Notes: a model not told the origin generated them from the letters alone. A stretch of 64,000 nt of DNA from CATQHP01 sp965214915 (GCA_965214915.1 CBDCCP010000002.1:1178001-1242000), one strand, 5' to 3'; positions 44,201-53,157 are shown, counted from the first letter of the stretch. Made by a program: numbers and translations.

Positions 44201-44898
44201 TTCAGCTTCTCGATATCGAGGGCGCGCTCCCAGGCGGCGTGCAGGTCGTCGAAGCTGCCGACGCCCGCCTCCCTCATGCCGGGCAGGGCGAGGTCGGCGA
44301 GAATTTCGAGGTGCGCGCGGTGCGGGTCGCCGAGGCGGATGTCCTTGACCAGCGTCACCTTCTCCAGCACGTCGCGTTCGGCGTCGCGCTTGTGGACCCG
44401 GCGGTGGATGACGGCCAGGGTCAACAGCGCGCCGGCGCCGGACAAAACGCGGAACAGAACCAGGGCCGGCATGGCGAAGAGGCGGTTGACGGCGCGGGTC
44501 GCGTCGGCCAGGCGCGTGCGCGTATAGGCGCCGGGCTGCAAGTCCACCGCCAGAAAGAGGAACGATTCGATACGGCCGGCGTCGAACGCCTGCGGGCCGG
44601 AAAGCCCCGCCTGCCGCGCCCGCTCGGCGATCTCGTCGGCGGTGATCTGGGAGACGATTTCGACGCGGCGCCAGGAAGCGAAAAGCCGGCGCCGCTTCTC
44701 GCTCAGCTTTCCGTCGGGGTCGAATGCGCGCAGAAATTCCTCGGCGCCGCCCACGGCGTCCGCCCGCTCGCTGCGATAGCCGAGCGTTTCGAGCAGCCCG
44801 GCGGCGCCTGTCCCCAGCGGGCCGGAGGCGAACCGCGACAAGGCCCGCTGCAGGTCTTCGAGCATCGTTTCGGGAGGCATTGCCGCCGGTCCGCTCAT
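41254..44898 (-). CDS. Eco57I-type DNA methyltransferase (large, 1,214 residues)
   Basis: A large class I SAM-dependent DNA methyltransferase. An N-terminal helical region is followed by RKATGSYYTPRHIVDYMVDE, the SAM motif VLDPACGSGAFPMGIL, the NPPY catalytic motif in VIGNPPYVRADFPDD, and a C-terminal target-recognition-like part ending in a coiled segment (DLERKLDRIVCRLYGLD). This is the Eco57I/PglX type that methylates adenine N6. I see no PD-(D/E)xK nuclease signature that I could defend. The start at 44898 (MSGPAAMPPETMLEDL) is one of several. It is the likely partner of the PLD-helicase at 46.3-49.6 kb. Confidence 0.9.
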   Translation of the reverse strand: MSGPAAMPPETMLEDLQRALSRFASGPLGTGAAGLLETLGYRSERADAVGGAEEFLRAFDPDGKLSEKRRRLFASWRRVEIVSQITADEIAERARQAGLSGPQAFDAGRIESFLFLAVDLQPGAYTRTRLADATRAVNRLFAMPALVLFRVLSGAGALLTLAVIHRRVHKRDAERDVLEKVTLVKDIRLGDPHRAHLEILADLALPGMREAGVGSFDDLHAAWERALDIEKLNRRFYLELFQWFERAVAQCRFPDDGAGPGAAERHVIRLITRLLFIWFLKEKGLVPDRLFEESFARAALKRYDPDRTDYYRAVLQNLFFATLNTEIARRAFSTQDPRAHRDPNQYRCRGLLADADGFFDELGGVPFVNGGLFDCLDDFEGRRAGGRRIDAFTDNPAQHRDLSVPARLFFAAADGLFPLFGRYKFTVEENTPLDREVALDPELLGRVFENLLAAYNPETQETARKATGSYYTPRHIVDYMVDEALLACFLKNTPPYDGDKAWLEERLRLLLAFDQDEETARTWAKEGKPTPTDDHLIDETEVGPLVETVDNLKVLDPACGSGAFPMGILQKLVLILAKLDPRNERWKARQLKKAEAIDDPEAREKAVEAVDSAFAPERGFGGFGRKLYLICNAVHGVDIQPVACQIAKLRFFISLVVEQRANDDPADNYGIRPLPNLETRFVAADALTGLGGGRQKVLGSDIVKTMEDRLRRVRERYFNARSRADKLRLRQQDASLRAELAHGLESLGFEHGDARAVADWDPYDQNARAAWFDPEWMFGVTDGFDVVIGNPPYVRADFPDDRHKITREAILDSGYYETLWQKWDMFVPFMERGFKLLAEGGVSSLIVSDAFGHAKYALKAREWFLRNALIERIDFFSRIKVFDAAVHNLSYLFRKAEASENQPLRRLHEPVFGQVKKLSTGRQKALSERIFFPEDVYRPPSSPAVQLGDLCYVSVGMVVHAHEVRAHGAFTLEDVVSDTKDETHPKPFVEGKHLDRWLPVKNRWIEWGTDRAPSLFRRKTFPELYGVGEKIIVQRTPGPDPKSCYDSNRIYFDASSVGFILWRDLEGVRNRSIQKQARYPGEKQRSKFPRREDLEDNSRRFSIKYLLGVMNSAAAQDFLRAHRRSNIHLYPDDWKKLPIPDAPRDAQQPVVDLVDAILAAKQADPTADVTDLERKLDRIVCRLYGLDTKDTAFVGQKAAVDSDTTGRMADESAE

Positions 44899-45086
44899 TT
44901 TGAAAATCATACCCATCGCCGGCCGGCAGGAGCTCGGCCCGCATTGTATCCGACAGGGAAAGGCTCGCAACGAGGCGCAGCCAAAATGTCATTTGCACAG
45001 ACACATGGAGTGACATATACTGTGCTAAAAATGCTGCAGAAGTCCCAGAAGGCCAAGGAAAACAACAGTTTGGAAAGCCATACGCT

Positions 45087-46282
45087 ATGACATCCGAAGC
45101 GCCCGCGGGCCGCTCTTACGAGCGGACGCATCCCTGGTTGACATTTTCCATCGATCTCAAGGGATTGCAACATACCGACTGGCTGGCGCTCGGCGAAGCC
45201 GCTTCTATGAGCGGGCACATTGCCGGCGCTCCTCTGGAGCCGCAAGCCGCCCGCGACATGCACAAGCTCTATCTCGCCAAGGGCGCCTTGGCGACGACGG
45301 CTATCGAAGGGAACACCTTGTCAGAGGACGAGGCCCGCAAGCTCATCGACGGCGCATTGACGCTGCCGCCGTCTCGACAATATCTTGGCCGCGAAATCGA
45401 AAATATAGTCGACGCCTGCAACGCGCTGGTCGACGATCTGGAAGAGCACGGCCGCATCCCCCTGACCGTCGAGAGCATCGAACGGATGAATCGGACGGCG
45501 CTGCGCGGTCTGGAAGTCGAGGACTACGTCGTGCCCGGCCGAATCCGCACGACGAGCGTCTCGGTCGGAACCTACCGCGCTGTCCGCACTGGCGGGATGC
45601 CGAATATCTGTTGGACCGTTTCTGCGCATTTCTGAACGACTTCGCGCCGCCTGCCGAGAACAGGCATGCGTTCTCGATTCTCAAGGCTGTCTTCGCTCAT
45701 ATCTATCTGGTCTGGATTCACCCGTTCGGCGACGGCAACGGCCGCACGGCGCGGCTCATCGAGTTGGCCATTCTGCTGGAGGCCGGCTTGCCGCAGCCCG
45801 TCTGCCATCTGTTGAGCAACCACTACAACCTGACGCGGAGCGAGTACTATCGCCGGTTTGCGCGCTCCAGCCGGGAGGAGAACGGCATATTCGGTTTTGC
45901 CGCCTATGCGCTTGCCGGGCTGGTTGACGGGCTTCGCGAGCAACTCGACTACATTCGCGAGCATCAATGGGATGCCGCCTGGGTCAACTTCGTGTACGAA
46001 CGGTTCCGCGAAACCACCGGCGTTCAGGATCGTCGGCGGCGCTCCCTGGTTTTGGGCTTATCTCAGGTCAAGAAAGAAGTCCGCATCGGCGAACTGCCGA
46101 ATCTGAATGCGGACCTGGCGCGGGAATACGCCCGGGTCGCGCGCAGGACGTTGTTCCGCGATGTCGATTCGCTGCTGCGTCTCGGCCTTCTGGCGCGCGG
46201 ACGAAACGGCGTCAGGGCGAACCGCGAACGCATCCTGGCCTTTCTGCCCTGGCGAAACGAACCTGCGGAAGATGCGGGCTGA
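45087..46282 (+). pseudogene. Fic family protein, broken by a one-base deletion
   Basis: A Fic protein of about 398 residues if one base is restored. The first frame (45087-45635) has the N-terminal inhibitory motif TTAIEGN at residues 70-76 and reads into nonsense after GTYRAV. The second frame supplies the expected PHWRDAEYLLDRFCAFLNDF and the catalytic HPFGDGNGRTAR, then a C-terminal winged helix, ending at 46282. The break lies at about 45583-45584. Fic enzymes transfer AMP to Ser/Thr/Tyr residues, and the TxxxEGN helix holds them inactive. The gene lies between the methyltransferase and the helicase but on the opposite strand. Confidence 0.75.
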
Positions 46283-46293
46283 ACGGCCGGCGG

Positions 46294-49200
46294 TCAGCCA
46301 TCCGCTTTCTTGTCCGCGATCACGAGCCAGGTAATCAACTCGAAATCGGCGGCCTTGCCGGGGCGTTGCGCCGCTTTCACGATCTTCCCGCCGCGTCCTT
46401 GGGTAAGCCGGCTGCGCTCGGCGCTGCGGAACGCGCCGGCGATGCTGCGCAGCGCGGCGTCGAGCAGCCCCGCGTACTGCTCCATCTTGCGCCCGTTATC
46501 GGTCTCCCGGTCGAAGGCGTCCTCCAGATCCATGCGCGCCTGCTTCCGGCCGGCGGCGAGCGCGCGGAACAGGGTCAGCGCCTGCTTGGCTTGGCGGAAA
46601 GTGTAACGCACCGTTCCGTCGCCGCGCACGTGGACGAGGAACCAGGGCTGCAGGAGGTTCGGCGTGCGCTCGACGGCAACGGTTTTCTGCTTGAGGCAGA
46701 AGATCGCTCCGGGCGGCTCCGCCCGCTCGTTGGGGCGCTCGCCGTCGACGACGGCGTGGATGCCGAACGGCGCGGCTTCAAGCTGCTTGCGGTTCTGCTG
46801 GACGTATTGCAGCAGATCGGCAATGAAGTCGTCGAGCGTAAGGTCGCTCATGGCAATGCCGCCGCCCGCGTCCTCGATGTCGAGTATCTCTTCGCGCAGG
46901 CGCTGCAACTGCTCATCGCGGAAGCGCAGCTCCAGTTGGAGCGGTCCGCCGCCCGACTGGGAGGCGGCGATGACGTCGTTCAGCGGATCGTCGCGGCCGG
47001 TCGCCGCCACGTCCGCCAGGGCCATGCGCGCCTCGACGCGGTTTTTCAGATCGAGGTAGCAGTCGAGGTCCGCGGTCGGCCAGAAGTTGGTCATGGCCAC
47101 CTGCCGGTTGCGGCTGCCGATGCGGTCGATGCGTCCGAAACGCTGCATCAGCCGCACCGGGTTCCAGTGGATGTCGTAGTTCACCACCAGGTCGCAATCC
47201 TGCAGGTTCTGCCCCTCCGACAGGCAATCGGTGGCGATCAGGATGTCGATTTCTTCGCCCGCTTCCTTGCGCTGCTGCGCCCTGGGGGCGAAGCGTTCGA
47301 GGATGCCGATGAACTCGGTCTCCCTCGCGGTGCTGCGGTTGGCGCCCCCGCCGGTCACCAGGGCGGAACAGAGACCGAGCCGCTGCCGCGCCCACGGCTC
47401 GACGTTGTCGTAGAGATAGCCGGCCGTGTCGGCGAAGGTGGTGAAGACGAGCGCCTTGCGGTTGGGCCGGCCGTCTTTGTCGGCGGGCGCGGCCGCGGCC
47501 TTGCGCTCCAGCGTCCGCTTGAGAACGTCCAGCTTGACATCGCGCTCGACCGTGACTTGTTGCGCCCGCCGGAGCAGCCTCTCGAAGATGCGCCGGTCTT
47601 TGCGCAGGTCGTTTTGCCAAGCGTCCAGATCGAGCTCGCCGAGCCGGTAGCGCCGCCCTTTGCCGAGGGTGAACTCCTCGTCGTCCTCGTCCGCGTCGGG
47701 CAGCGATTCGATCTCCGCCGCGGCGCCGCTCTTGCGCCAAGCCTCGATGCGCCGGTCGAGCTCGTCCATCTTTTCGAGGATGCGCCCCATCGTCAGCGCG
47801 AAGGAATGCACGGAGCTTTCCAGGCGCTTGAGCAGATTGACGCGCATCATGGCCACCAGCCAGTGCTCGCGGTCGCGCTGGTCGAAACGCAGCCGCGCTT
47901 TCTCCTCGTCCAGCGCCGACGTGTCTTTGAGGTACTGCGAGGGCATGTACACGGCCAGCCGGAATTTTCCGATCCGCTCGTGCAGGTCGTCGTAGGAGAC
48001 CGCCCCCTCGAGGTCCGTCGGCGGATACAGGTTCTCGGGCTTGGCCCGCTGCGGGAAGCCGCCGATGAGCTCTTCCAGCCCCGGATAGAAGCGGCGGACG
48101 TGATCGCGGGAGCGGGCGATGGTCACCGCGTCGAGCAGCGCCAGAAAATCGGCGCCGAGGCTTTCGAGCAAAGCGGCCTTGTCCGCATTCCCGTCAGAGC
48201 GCCGCCGGGTTTCCCACTGCGAAAACTGCTTCTGGGCGACGCCGAACAAGGTTTGCAGGTCGCCGATGCCGAGCTCCTCGCGGAAGGCGTCGCGGTTCTT
48301 CTCGGTCATCAGGTAGATCTGGTTGCGCAGGTCGCTCAAGCTGGTGTTGACCGGCGTCGCCGAAAGCATCAGCACCTTGGTGCGCACGCCCGACTTGACC
48401 ACTTCCTCGAGCAGCCGGTTGTAGCGGCTGCGCCTGACGATGCGGCCCTGCTCGTCCCGCCGGTCGCGGCCCTCGTTGCGAAAGTTGTGCGATTCGTCGA
48501 TGACGATCAGATCGAACGCGCCCCAGTGGAGCTTTTCGAGGTCGATGGCGCCCGCCTTGCCCGTGTAGCGGCTCAAGTCGGTGTGCGCGAGCACGGTGTA
48601 GTTCAGGCGGTCTTTCTCGAAGGGGTTGTTGCGGTAGCCCGCCCACGACGTGTAGCGCAGCCAGTTTTCCTCCAGCTTTTTGGGGCACAGCACCAGCGCC
48701 CGCTCGTTGCGCAACTCGAAAAACTTGATGACCGCCAGCGCCGTCCAGGTCTTGCCCAAGCCCACGCTGTCGGCGACGATGCAGCCGTTGTGGCGCAGCA
48801 GCCGGTTGACGGCGCCGGCCGCGCCGTCCCGCTGGAACTCGTAGAGCGCTTTCCAGATCTCGGTGTCGTGGAGATGGACGCCTTCCAGCAGGCCCTCGCG
48901 CTCGCCGCGCTCGGCGAGCCGTTCTTCGAAGACGTGGAACAGGGTCTTGTAATAGACGAACTCCGGCTCATAGGCTCGGCCGAGGCGGGCGAGGGCCGCC
49001 AGGACTTCCTGCTTGGCGTCGCGGGTGAGCGTTTCGTCGGCCCAGATTTCGTCGAACCAGCAGAGGAGCGCTGCGCGTTCCCGCTCGTTGCGGACTTCGA
49101 GGTTGAGCTCGATGTTCGGCGCGGCGCCGAAGCCCAGGCCGCGTCGAGTGAAGTTGGAGCTGCCGGCGAGCGCCGCGCCGCCGCCGTCCGGGCGGGCGAT

Positions 49201-49608
49201 GTGATAGAGCTTGCCGTGCAGGAAGTTGGCTTGCTCGACGGTGCGGATAGCGACGTTTTTCTCGATCCAGGCGGCGCAGGCCCGCGCCAGGGGTTTTTGC
49301 GCCAGCGCCTGCTTGAGCGCGATGCCGCCGTCTTCGGTCAGGCGGAACGCCTTGGCTTCGTCCGCGCCGGGGTCGGGCGCGGCGACGCTGCGCGGCTCGC
49401 CGTAGAGAAAGCGCACGCGGCCGGCGTCGTCCAGGACATCGCGCAGGGCCTCGTAGGCGTAGATGGTGAAGTAAGCGGAGACGATCGACAGGTCGGCGCC
49501 GGCCGCCAGGCGCTCGCGCAAAAAATCCCCGACGCGGCGGCCGCGGTTATCGACGATGCCGGGCGGGGCGGAAGGCGGCGCTTGCGGAGTCCGTCGGGGA
49601 GTCGTCAT
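46294..49608 (-). CDS. PLD-nuclease/SNF2 helicase fusion
   Basis: An 1,104-residue protein. Residues about 25-210 form a phospholipase D-like domain with an HKD-type motif (FLHGKLYHIARPD) followed by GSSNFT. A SNF2/DEAD helicase follows: Walker A VADSVGLGKTWTALAVI, DESH in DLIVIDESHNFRN, SATPVN, and motif VI LVVNYDIHWNPVRLMQRFGR with IDRIGS. The C-terminal 250 residues are unassigned. One polypeptide thus combines DNA translocation or unwinding with a putative metal-independent nuclease. With the methyltransferase it resembles the core of an ATP-dependent restriction-modification system. The antisense frame over the same region is a GC-rich shadow. Confidence 0.88.
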   Translation of the reverse strand: MTTPRRTPQAPPSAPPGIVDNRGRRVGDFLRERLAAGADLSIVSAYFTIYAYEALRDVLDDAGRVRFLYGEPRSVAAPDPGADEAKAFRLTEDGGIALKQALAQKPLARACAAWIEKNVAIRTVEQANFLHGKLYHIARPDGGGAALAGSSNFTRRGLGFGAAPNIELNLEVRNERERAALLCWFDEIWADETLTRDAKQEVLAALARLGRAYEPEFVYYKTLFHVFEERLAERGEREGLLEGVHLHDTEIWKALYEFQRDGAAGAVNRLLRHNGCIVADSVGLGKTWTALAVIKFFELRNERALVLCPKKLEENWLRYTSWAGYRNNPFEKDRLNYTVLAHTDLSRYTGKAGAIDLEKLHWGAFDLIVIDESHNFRNEGRDRRDEQGRIVRRSRYNRLLEEVVKSGVRTKVLMLSATPVNTSLSDLRNQIYLMTEKNRDAFREELGIGDLQTLFGVAQKQFSQWETRRRSDGNADKAALLESLGADFLALLDAVTIARSRDHVRRFYPGLEELIGGFPQRAKPENLYPPTDLEGAVSYDDLHERIGKFRLAVYMPSQYLKDTSALDEEKARLRFDQRDREHWLVAMMRVNLLKRLESSVHSFALTMGRILEKMDELDRRIEAWRKSGAAAEIESLPDADEDDEEFTLGKGRRYRLGELDLDAWQNDLRKDRRIFERLLRRAQQVTVERDVKLDVLKRTLERKAAAAPADKDGRPNRKALVFTTFADTAGYLYDNVEPWARQRLGLCSALVTGGGANRSTARETEFIGILERFAPRAQQRKEAGEEIDILIATDCLSEGQNLQDCDLVVNYDIHWNPVRLMQRFGRIDRIGSRNRQVAMTNFWPTADLDCYLDLKNRVEARMALADVAATGRDDPLNDVIAASQSGGGPLQLELRFRDEQLQRLREEILDIEDAGGGIAMSDLTLDDFIADLLQYVQQNRKQLEAAPFGIHAVVDGERPNERAEPPGAIFCLKQKTVAVERTPNLLQPWFLVHVRGDGTVRYTFRQAKQALTLFRALAAGRKQARMDLEDAFDRETDNGRKMEQYAGLLDAALRSIAGAFRSAERSRLTQGRGGKIVKAAQRPGKAADFELITWLVIADKKADG

Positions 49609-49758
49609 GCAGGGTTGCAGCGCCCGTCCGGGAACGAAGCCGCCCGCGGCCGGAGCGGCCTACAGCGGCATTGTAGCGCGTAGCGGATGGAATCCGCGAG
49701 TCATGAAAAGCGCTGTAGCCTTCGACAATTGTGACGCTGGGAGTCACGATAAAAAGGT

Positions 49759-49911
49759 GCGGCGATTCGAGGGTTCGAACACAACGGCCTCAAGCGGTTC
49801 TTCGAGAGCTGCGGCGTGCGCCGCATACCGTAACAACACAAAGAACGGATTGCGTATGTTTTGCGGGCGCTGGACCGGAGCGACCAATTGAAAATCTTGT
49901 GGCAATCAAGG
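49759..49911 (+). pseudogene. Decayed, truncated higB-like copy
   Basis: This stretch reads IRGFEHNGLKRFFESCGVRR, IP, a TAA, then QHKERIAYVLRALDRSDQL and stops matching at the start of the intact toxin. It aligns with IKGFKSSALKRFFRDGNARK and KIKRILDLLDGSEPL of the intact HigB. There is no start codon in frame. It is a tandem second copy that has been inactivated by a nonsense codon and truncation. Confidence 0.6.
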
Positions 49912-50186
49912 GATTCAAGAGCAGCGCGCTCAAGCGGTTCTTTCGGGACGGCAACGCGCGGAAGCTGCAACGCCGGCAACTCGCAAAAATCAAGCGGATA
50001 TTGGACCTGCTGGACGGTTCCGAACCGTTGAAAAAACTCCGTCTCTACCAAGGTTATCGACTGCACGAATTGACGAGGAACGAAAAAGGGGTTTGGACAG
50101 TACGGGTCACCGGCAACTGGAGAATCACGTTTCGCGTTGACGAACACGGGAACGCCTACGATGTGGACTTTGTGGACTACCATTAG
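49899..50186 (+). CDS. higB: HigB-type mRNA interferase toxin
   Basis: A 95-residue RelE/ParE-fold protein starting at a GTG (49899). The core IKRILDLLDGSEPLKKLRLY and the C-terminal VWTVRVTGNWRITFRVDEHG match HigB toxins, with the conserved Arg in the GNWRI strand. HigB cleaves mRNA on the ribosome. The antitoxin follows 17 bases later, the toxin-first order typical of higBA. Confidence 0.87.
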   Translation: MAIKGFKSSALKRFFRDGNARKLQRRQLAKIKRILDLLDGSEPLKKLRLYQGYRLHELTRNEKGVWTVRVTGNWRITFRVDEHGNAYDVDFVDYH

Positions 50187-50203
50187 AAGAACGGAGTAGA
50201 ACA

Positions 50204-50581
50204 ATGATTGTCGGAGAACCCGAGAATGCCTACATGCGGCTAAACCCGTTGCATCCGGGAGAGCATCTTAAAGCCCTCGTAGTTGCAGATCCCGACTTTC
50301 CCGAAGACCAGCCGGGCATGACGGTCGGGGAAGCCGCGGCCAAGATCGGGGTTAGCCGCGTCAACCTCTCCCGCGTCCTGAACGAACGCGGCCGAGTAAC
50401 CATCGACTTGGCGTTGAAGCTCGAAGTCATCGGATGGGGAACCGCCGATGCTTGGCTACAGCATCAGTTGAAGTGGGACCTTGCGCAAGAGCGCAAGCGT
50501 CGGAATCAGCCTCTGGCCGAAGCGCCCGCCATTCTCGAAGAGAACTGGACGCTTGCGGAACCGGAAGCCGCCGCTGCGTAG
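50204..50581 (+). CDS. higA: HigA-type antitoxin
   Basis: A 125-residue XRE-family protein. The helix-turn-helix is MTVGEEA-like in form, here MTVGEAAAKIGVSRVNLSRV followed by LNERGRVTIDLALKLE. The N-terminal MRLNPLHPGEHLK is the usual HigA opening. It neutralises HigB and represses its own operon. The second half has an unusual Glu/Pro/Ala tail. An AACGGAGTAG stretch precedes the ATG at a workable distance. Confidence 0.9.
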   Translation: MIVGEPENAYMRLNPLHPGEHLKALVVADPDFPEDQPGMTVGEAAAKIGVSRVNLSRVLNERGRVTIDLALKLEVIGWGTADAWLQHQLKWDLAQERKRRNQPLAEAPAILEENWTLAEPEAAAA

Positions 50582-50779
50582 CGTCCCACGATCGCAACTT
50601 CCCTTGCCACCCTGCCCCAATACGGACCGCCGCCGCGGTCGCTGAATATGTTGCCGGACTTGCGGCTGCATCCGCTGAACAGTCCGCGGCTGCAGTGGCG
50701 TGGGCGGCGCGGCAGGACAGGCCGCCGCGGCGGCATAGGGCCGACGGCCCTGCCTCGCGCGGTACGATAGGGCTTCGGC

Positions 50780-52591
50780 ATGGGGGTTGCGCAATCGAGC
50801 GAGGTCCGTAAACCTTGGCACGCGGTCGAAAACTCGATCGCCATCGGCGCTTTGGGGCTGATGGCGGCGCTGCCGCTCGTCGAAATCCTGGGCCGGCGGA
50901 TCGGTTTCGGCAACGTCGTTCCCGGCTCGATCCTGCTCGTTCAACATCTGACTTTGCTCACCGCGATCGTCGGCGGCGCGCTTGCCGCGCGGCGCGGCCG
51001 GCTGCTGGCTCTTTCGACGGCGACTTTCCTGCCGCAAGCGCTGAAGGCTCCGGCGCGGCTGACGACCGCGGCGCTCGGGGCCGGCGTCTGCGCCTGCCTC
51101 GCTTACGCCTCGTGGACTTTCGCCCGCGTCGAGCGCGAAGCCGGGGAGACGATCGCCCTCGGCATCCCCGTATGGACGGTCATAGCGGCGATGGTTCCGG
51201 GATTCGCGCTGATCGGCATGCGCATGGCCTGGAACGCTTCGCCGTCGTGGAGCGGCCGCTTGGCGGCGGCGTCCGGGGCGCTGATCGCCGTTGCCTTCGG
51301 CTATTGGCAAACGCTCGGCGATCTGCCCGTTTTGTGGCCGGCGGTCGGGGTCCTGCTCGCCGGGGCGTTGCTGGGGCTGCCGATTTTCGCCGTGATCGGG
51401 GGCTTGGCCTCGCTGCTGTTCTGGTACGACTTCACGCCGGTGACGGCGGTCCCGCTGGCCGCCTATCAGCTCTCCGCTCAGCCGCTGCTGCCGGCGATTC
51501 CGTTGTTCACCCTGGGCGGCTACATTCTCTCCGAAGGCGGCATGGACCGCAGGCTGGTGCGCGTGTTCACGGCGCTCGTCGGCTGGATGCCCGGCGGGCT
51601 GGCCATCGTGACAACGCTGGTTTTCGCTTTCTTCACGTCGTTCACCGGGGCTTCGGGCGTGACGATTCTGGCGCTCGGCGGCCTGCTGCTGCCGGTGCTG
51701 GTGAAGTCGCGTTACCCCGAAAAATTTTCCATCGGGCTGATGACCGCTTCGGGGTCGATCGGCCTGCTTTTTCCTCCCAGCCTGCCGGTCATTCTTTATG
51801 CGGTCTATTCGCAAACGCCCATCGACGAGATGTTTCTCGGCGGCCTGCTGCCGGGCATGCTGCTGGTCGGCCTGACGGCGGCCTGGGGGGTCAGGCAGGG
51901 GCGCATCGTCGAGCGGGAGCGGCCGCCGTTCCGTTGGCGGGAAGCCGCGGCGGCAATCAACGAGGCCAAGTGGGAGCTGGCCTTGCCGGCGGTGGTGATC
52001 GCGGGCATCTTCGGCGGCTTCGTGACGCTGGTCGAAGCCGCCGCCGTGACCGTGCTCTATGCGTTCGTCGTGGAATGCTGCGTGTACCGCGACCTGCCGA
52101 TCCGCTCCAAGCTGCCGGCGACCGTCGTCGATTGCGCGGCTCTCGTCGGCGGCGTGCTGCTGATCCTGAGCATGGCCCTGGGCTTCACCAACTACCTGAT
52201 CGACGCGCGCATACCCGACTTGGCGCTCGAATGGGTGCAGACGCATATCGAATCGAAGATCGTGTTCCTGCTGGCGCTCAACGCGCTGCTGCTGGTCGTC
52301 GGCTGCATGATGGATATTTTCTCGGCGATTCTGGTCGTCGTCCCGCTGATTACGCCGATGGGAGCGGCGTTCGGGGTCGATCCGGTCCACTTGGGGATTA
52401 TCTTTCTGGCCAACCTGGAGCTTGGCTACCTGACGCCGCCCGTGGGCATGAACCTGTTTCTGTCGTCGTACCGTTTCGACCAGCCGTTGACGCGGGTGTA
52501 CCGCTCGGCGTTTCCGTTTCTGCTGATTCTGGCGGCCGGCGTGCTGCTGATTACCTACGCGCCCTGGCTGACTCTGGCGCTGGTGCGATAA
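50780..52591 (+). CDS. TRAP transporter permease, DctQ-DctM fusion
   Basis: A 603-residue membrane protein. Residues about 15-160 resemble the small DctQ permease, with four membrane segments; from about residue 185 the DctM part follows (LPIFAVIGGLASLLFWYDF, TLGGYILSEGGMDRRLVRVF, GASGVTILALGGLLLPVLVK, FPPSLPVILYAVYSQTPIDE). Fused QM permeases are known. Uptake of an organic acid or sugar acid is driven by sodium. No DctP-type binding protein gene is found next to it, which is unusual. Confidence 0.9.
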   Translation: MGVAQSSEVRKPWHAVENSIAIGALGLMAALPLVEILGRRIGFGNVVPGSILLVQHLTLLTAIVGGALAARRGRLLALSTATFLPQALKAPARLTTAALGAGVCACLAYASWTFARVEREAGETIALGIPVWTVIAAMVPGFALIGMRMAWNASPSWSGRLAAASGALIAVAFGYWQTLGDLPVLWPAVGVLLAGALLGLPIFAVIGGLASLLFWYDFTPVTAVPLAAYQLSAQPLLPAIPLFTLGGYILSEGGMDRRLVRVFTALVGWMPGGLAIVTTLVFAFFTSFTGASGVTILALGGLLLPVLVKSRYPEKFSIGLMTASGSIGLLFPPSLPVILYAVYSQTPIDEMFLGGLLPGMLLVGLTAAWGVRQGRIVERERPPFRWREAAAAINEAKWELALPAVVIAGIFGGFVTLVEAAAVTVLYAFVVECCVYRDLPIRSKLPATVVDCAALVGGVLLILSMALGFTNYLIDARIPDLALEWVQTHIESKIVFLLALNALLLVVGCMMDIFSAILVVVPLITPMGAAFGVDPVHLGIIFLANLELGYLTPPVGMNLFLSSYRFDQPLTRVYRSAFPFLLILAAGVLLITYAPWLTLALVR

Positions 52592-52612
52592 ACGAGTCGC
52601 GGGTCGCGGCGG

Positions 52613-53134
52613 TTACGGCTGGACGCCGCGGGGAGCGGGCCCGCGGCCGGGTTTGAGGTAATTGTAGAAACCCAGGTCTTCGCCGGTCATGCGCTTCGTG
52701 GCCCAAACGATCTGCCCGACATGGCCGGCGAAGTGCTGGGTCACGTGGTAAACCGCCTGCAAGACGGTCAACTCGTAAACCTGTATCTTGCGCATTTCGA
52801 GCAGCGCCGCGGGATCGAGAGCGGCGAGCGCGCGGTCGGCCGCCTGCACCGAGGCGTCCAGCGCGGCTTGCAACTCGGCGGCGGACAGCGGGTCGCGGCG
52901 GGCGAATTCGGCGGCGCGGTCGCGCGTATCGGGCTCGCCGCCGACGCCGCTGACGATCCACTGCCGCGCATTGCCGGCAAGATGCAGCACGAGATTGCCG
53001 ATGGAATTCTCGATCTCGTGCGCGCGGCTCCAGATCTGCTCTGCGCTGAGCTTCCCCAGGCAAACCTCGACCTTACGCCGGCCCTGCTCGATCTCGTGGC
53101 GGGCGACGCGCAGGAATTCTTCCCCAACGGTCAT
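52613..53134 (-). CDS. DinB/DUF1572-type protein
   Basis: A 173-residue four-helix-bundle protein starting MTVGEEFLRVARHEIEQGRR. Metal-binding candidates are the His in LVLHLAGNARQW and those in VYHVTQHFAGHVGQI, which fits the three-histidine site of the DinB fold. The family includes bacillithiol- or mycothiol-linked transferases and many members of unknown function. It converges on the TRAP permease gene. Confidence 0.85.
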   Translation of the reverse strand: MTVGEEFLRVARHEIEQGRRKVEVCLGKLSAEQIWSRAHEIENSIGNLVLHLAGNARQWIVSGVGGEPDTRDRAAEFARRDPLSAAELQAALDASVQAADRALAALDPAALLEMRKIQVYELTVLQAVYHVTQHFAGHVGQIVWATKRMTGEDLGFYNYLKPGRGPAPRGVQP

Positions 53135-53157
53135 GTCGGCGAGACTCCCGCCGCCGG

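Noticed and set aside
41254..49608. Complete DISARM or BREX system
   Set aside because: Only a methyltransferase and a helicase are present; the other core genes of those systems are not visible.
45967..49683. Very long plus-strand open frame antisense to the PLD-helicase
   Set aside because: High GC content produces long antisense frames; the translation is low complexity with no domain, while the minus strand has clear helicase motifs.
50456..52390. Long minus-strand frame antisense to the TRAP permease
   Set aside because: Arg/Gln/His-rich translation with no domain; the plus strand has a full permease.
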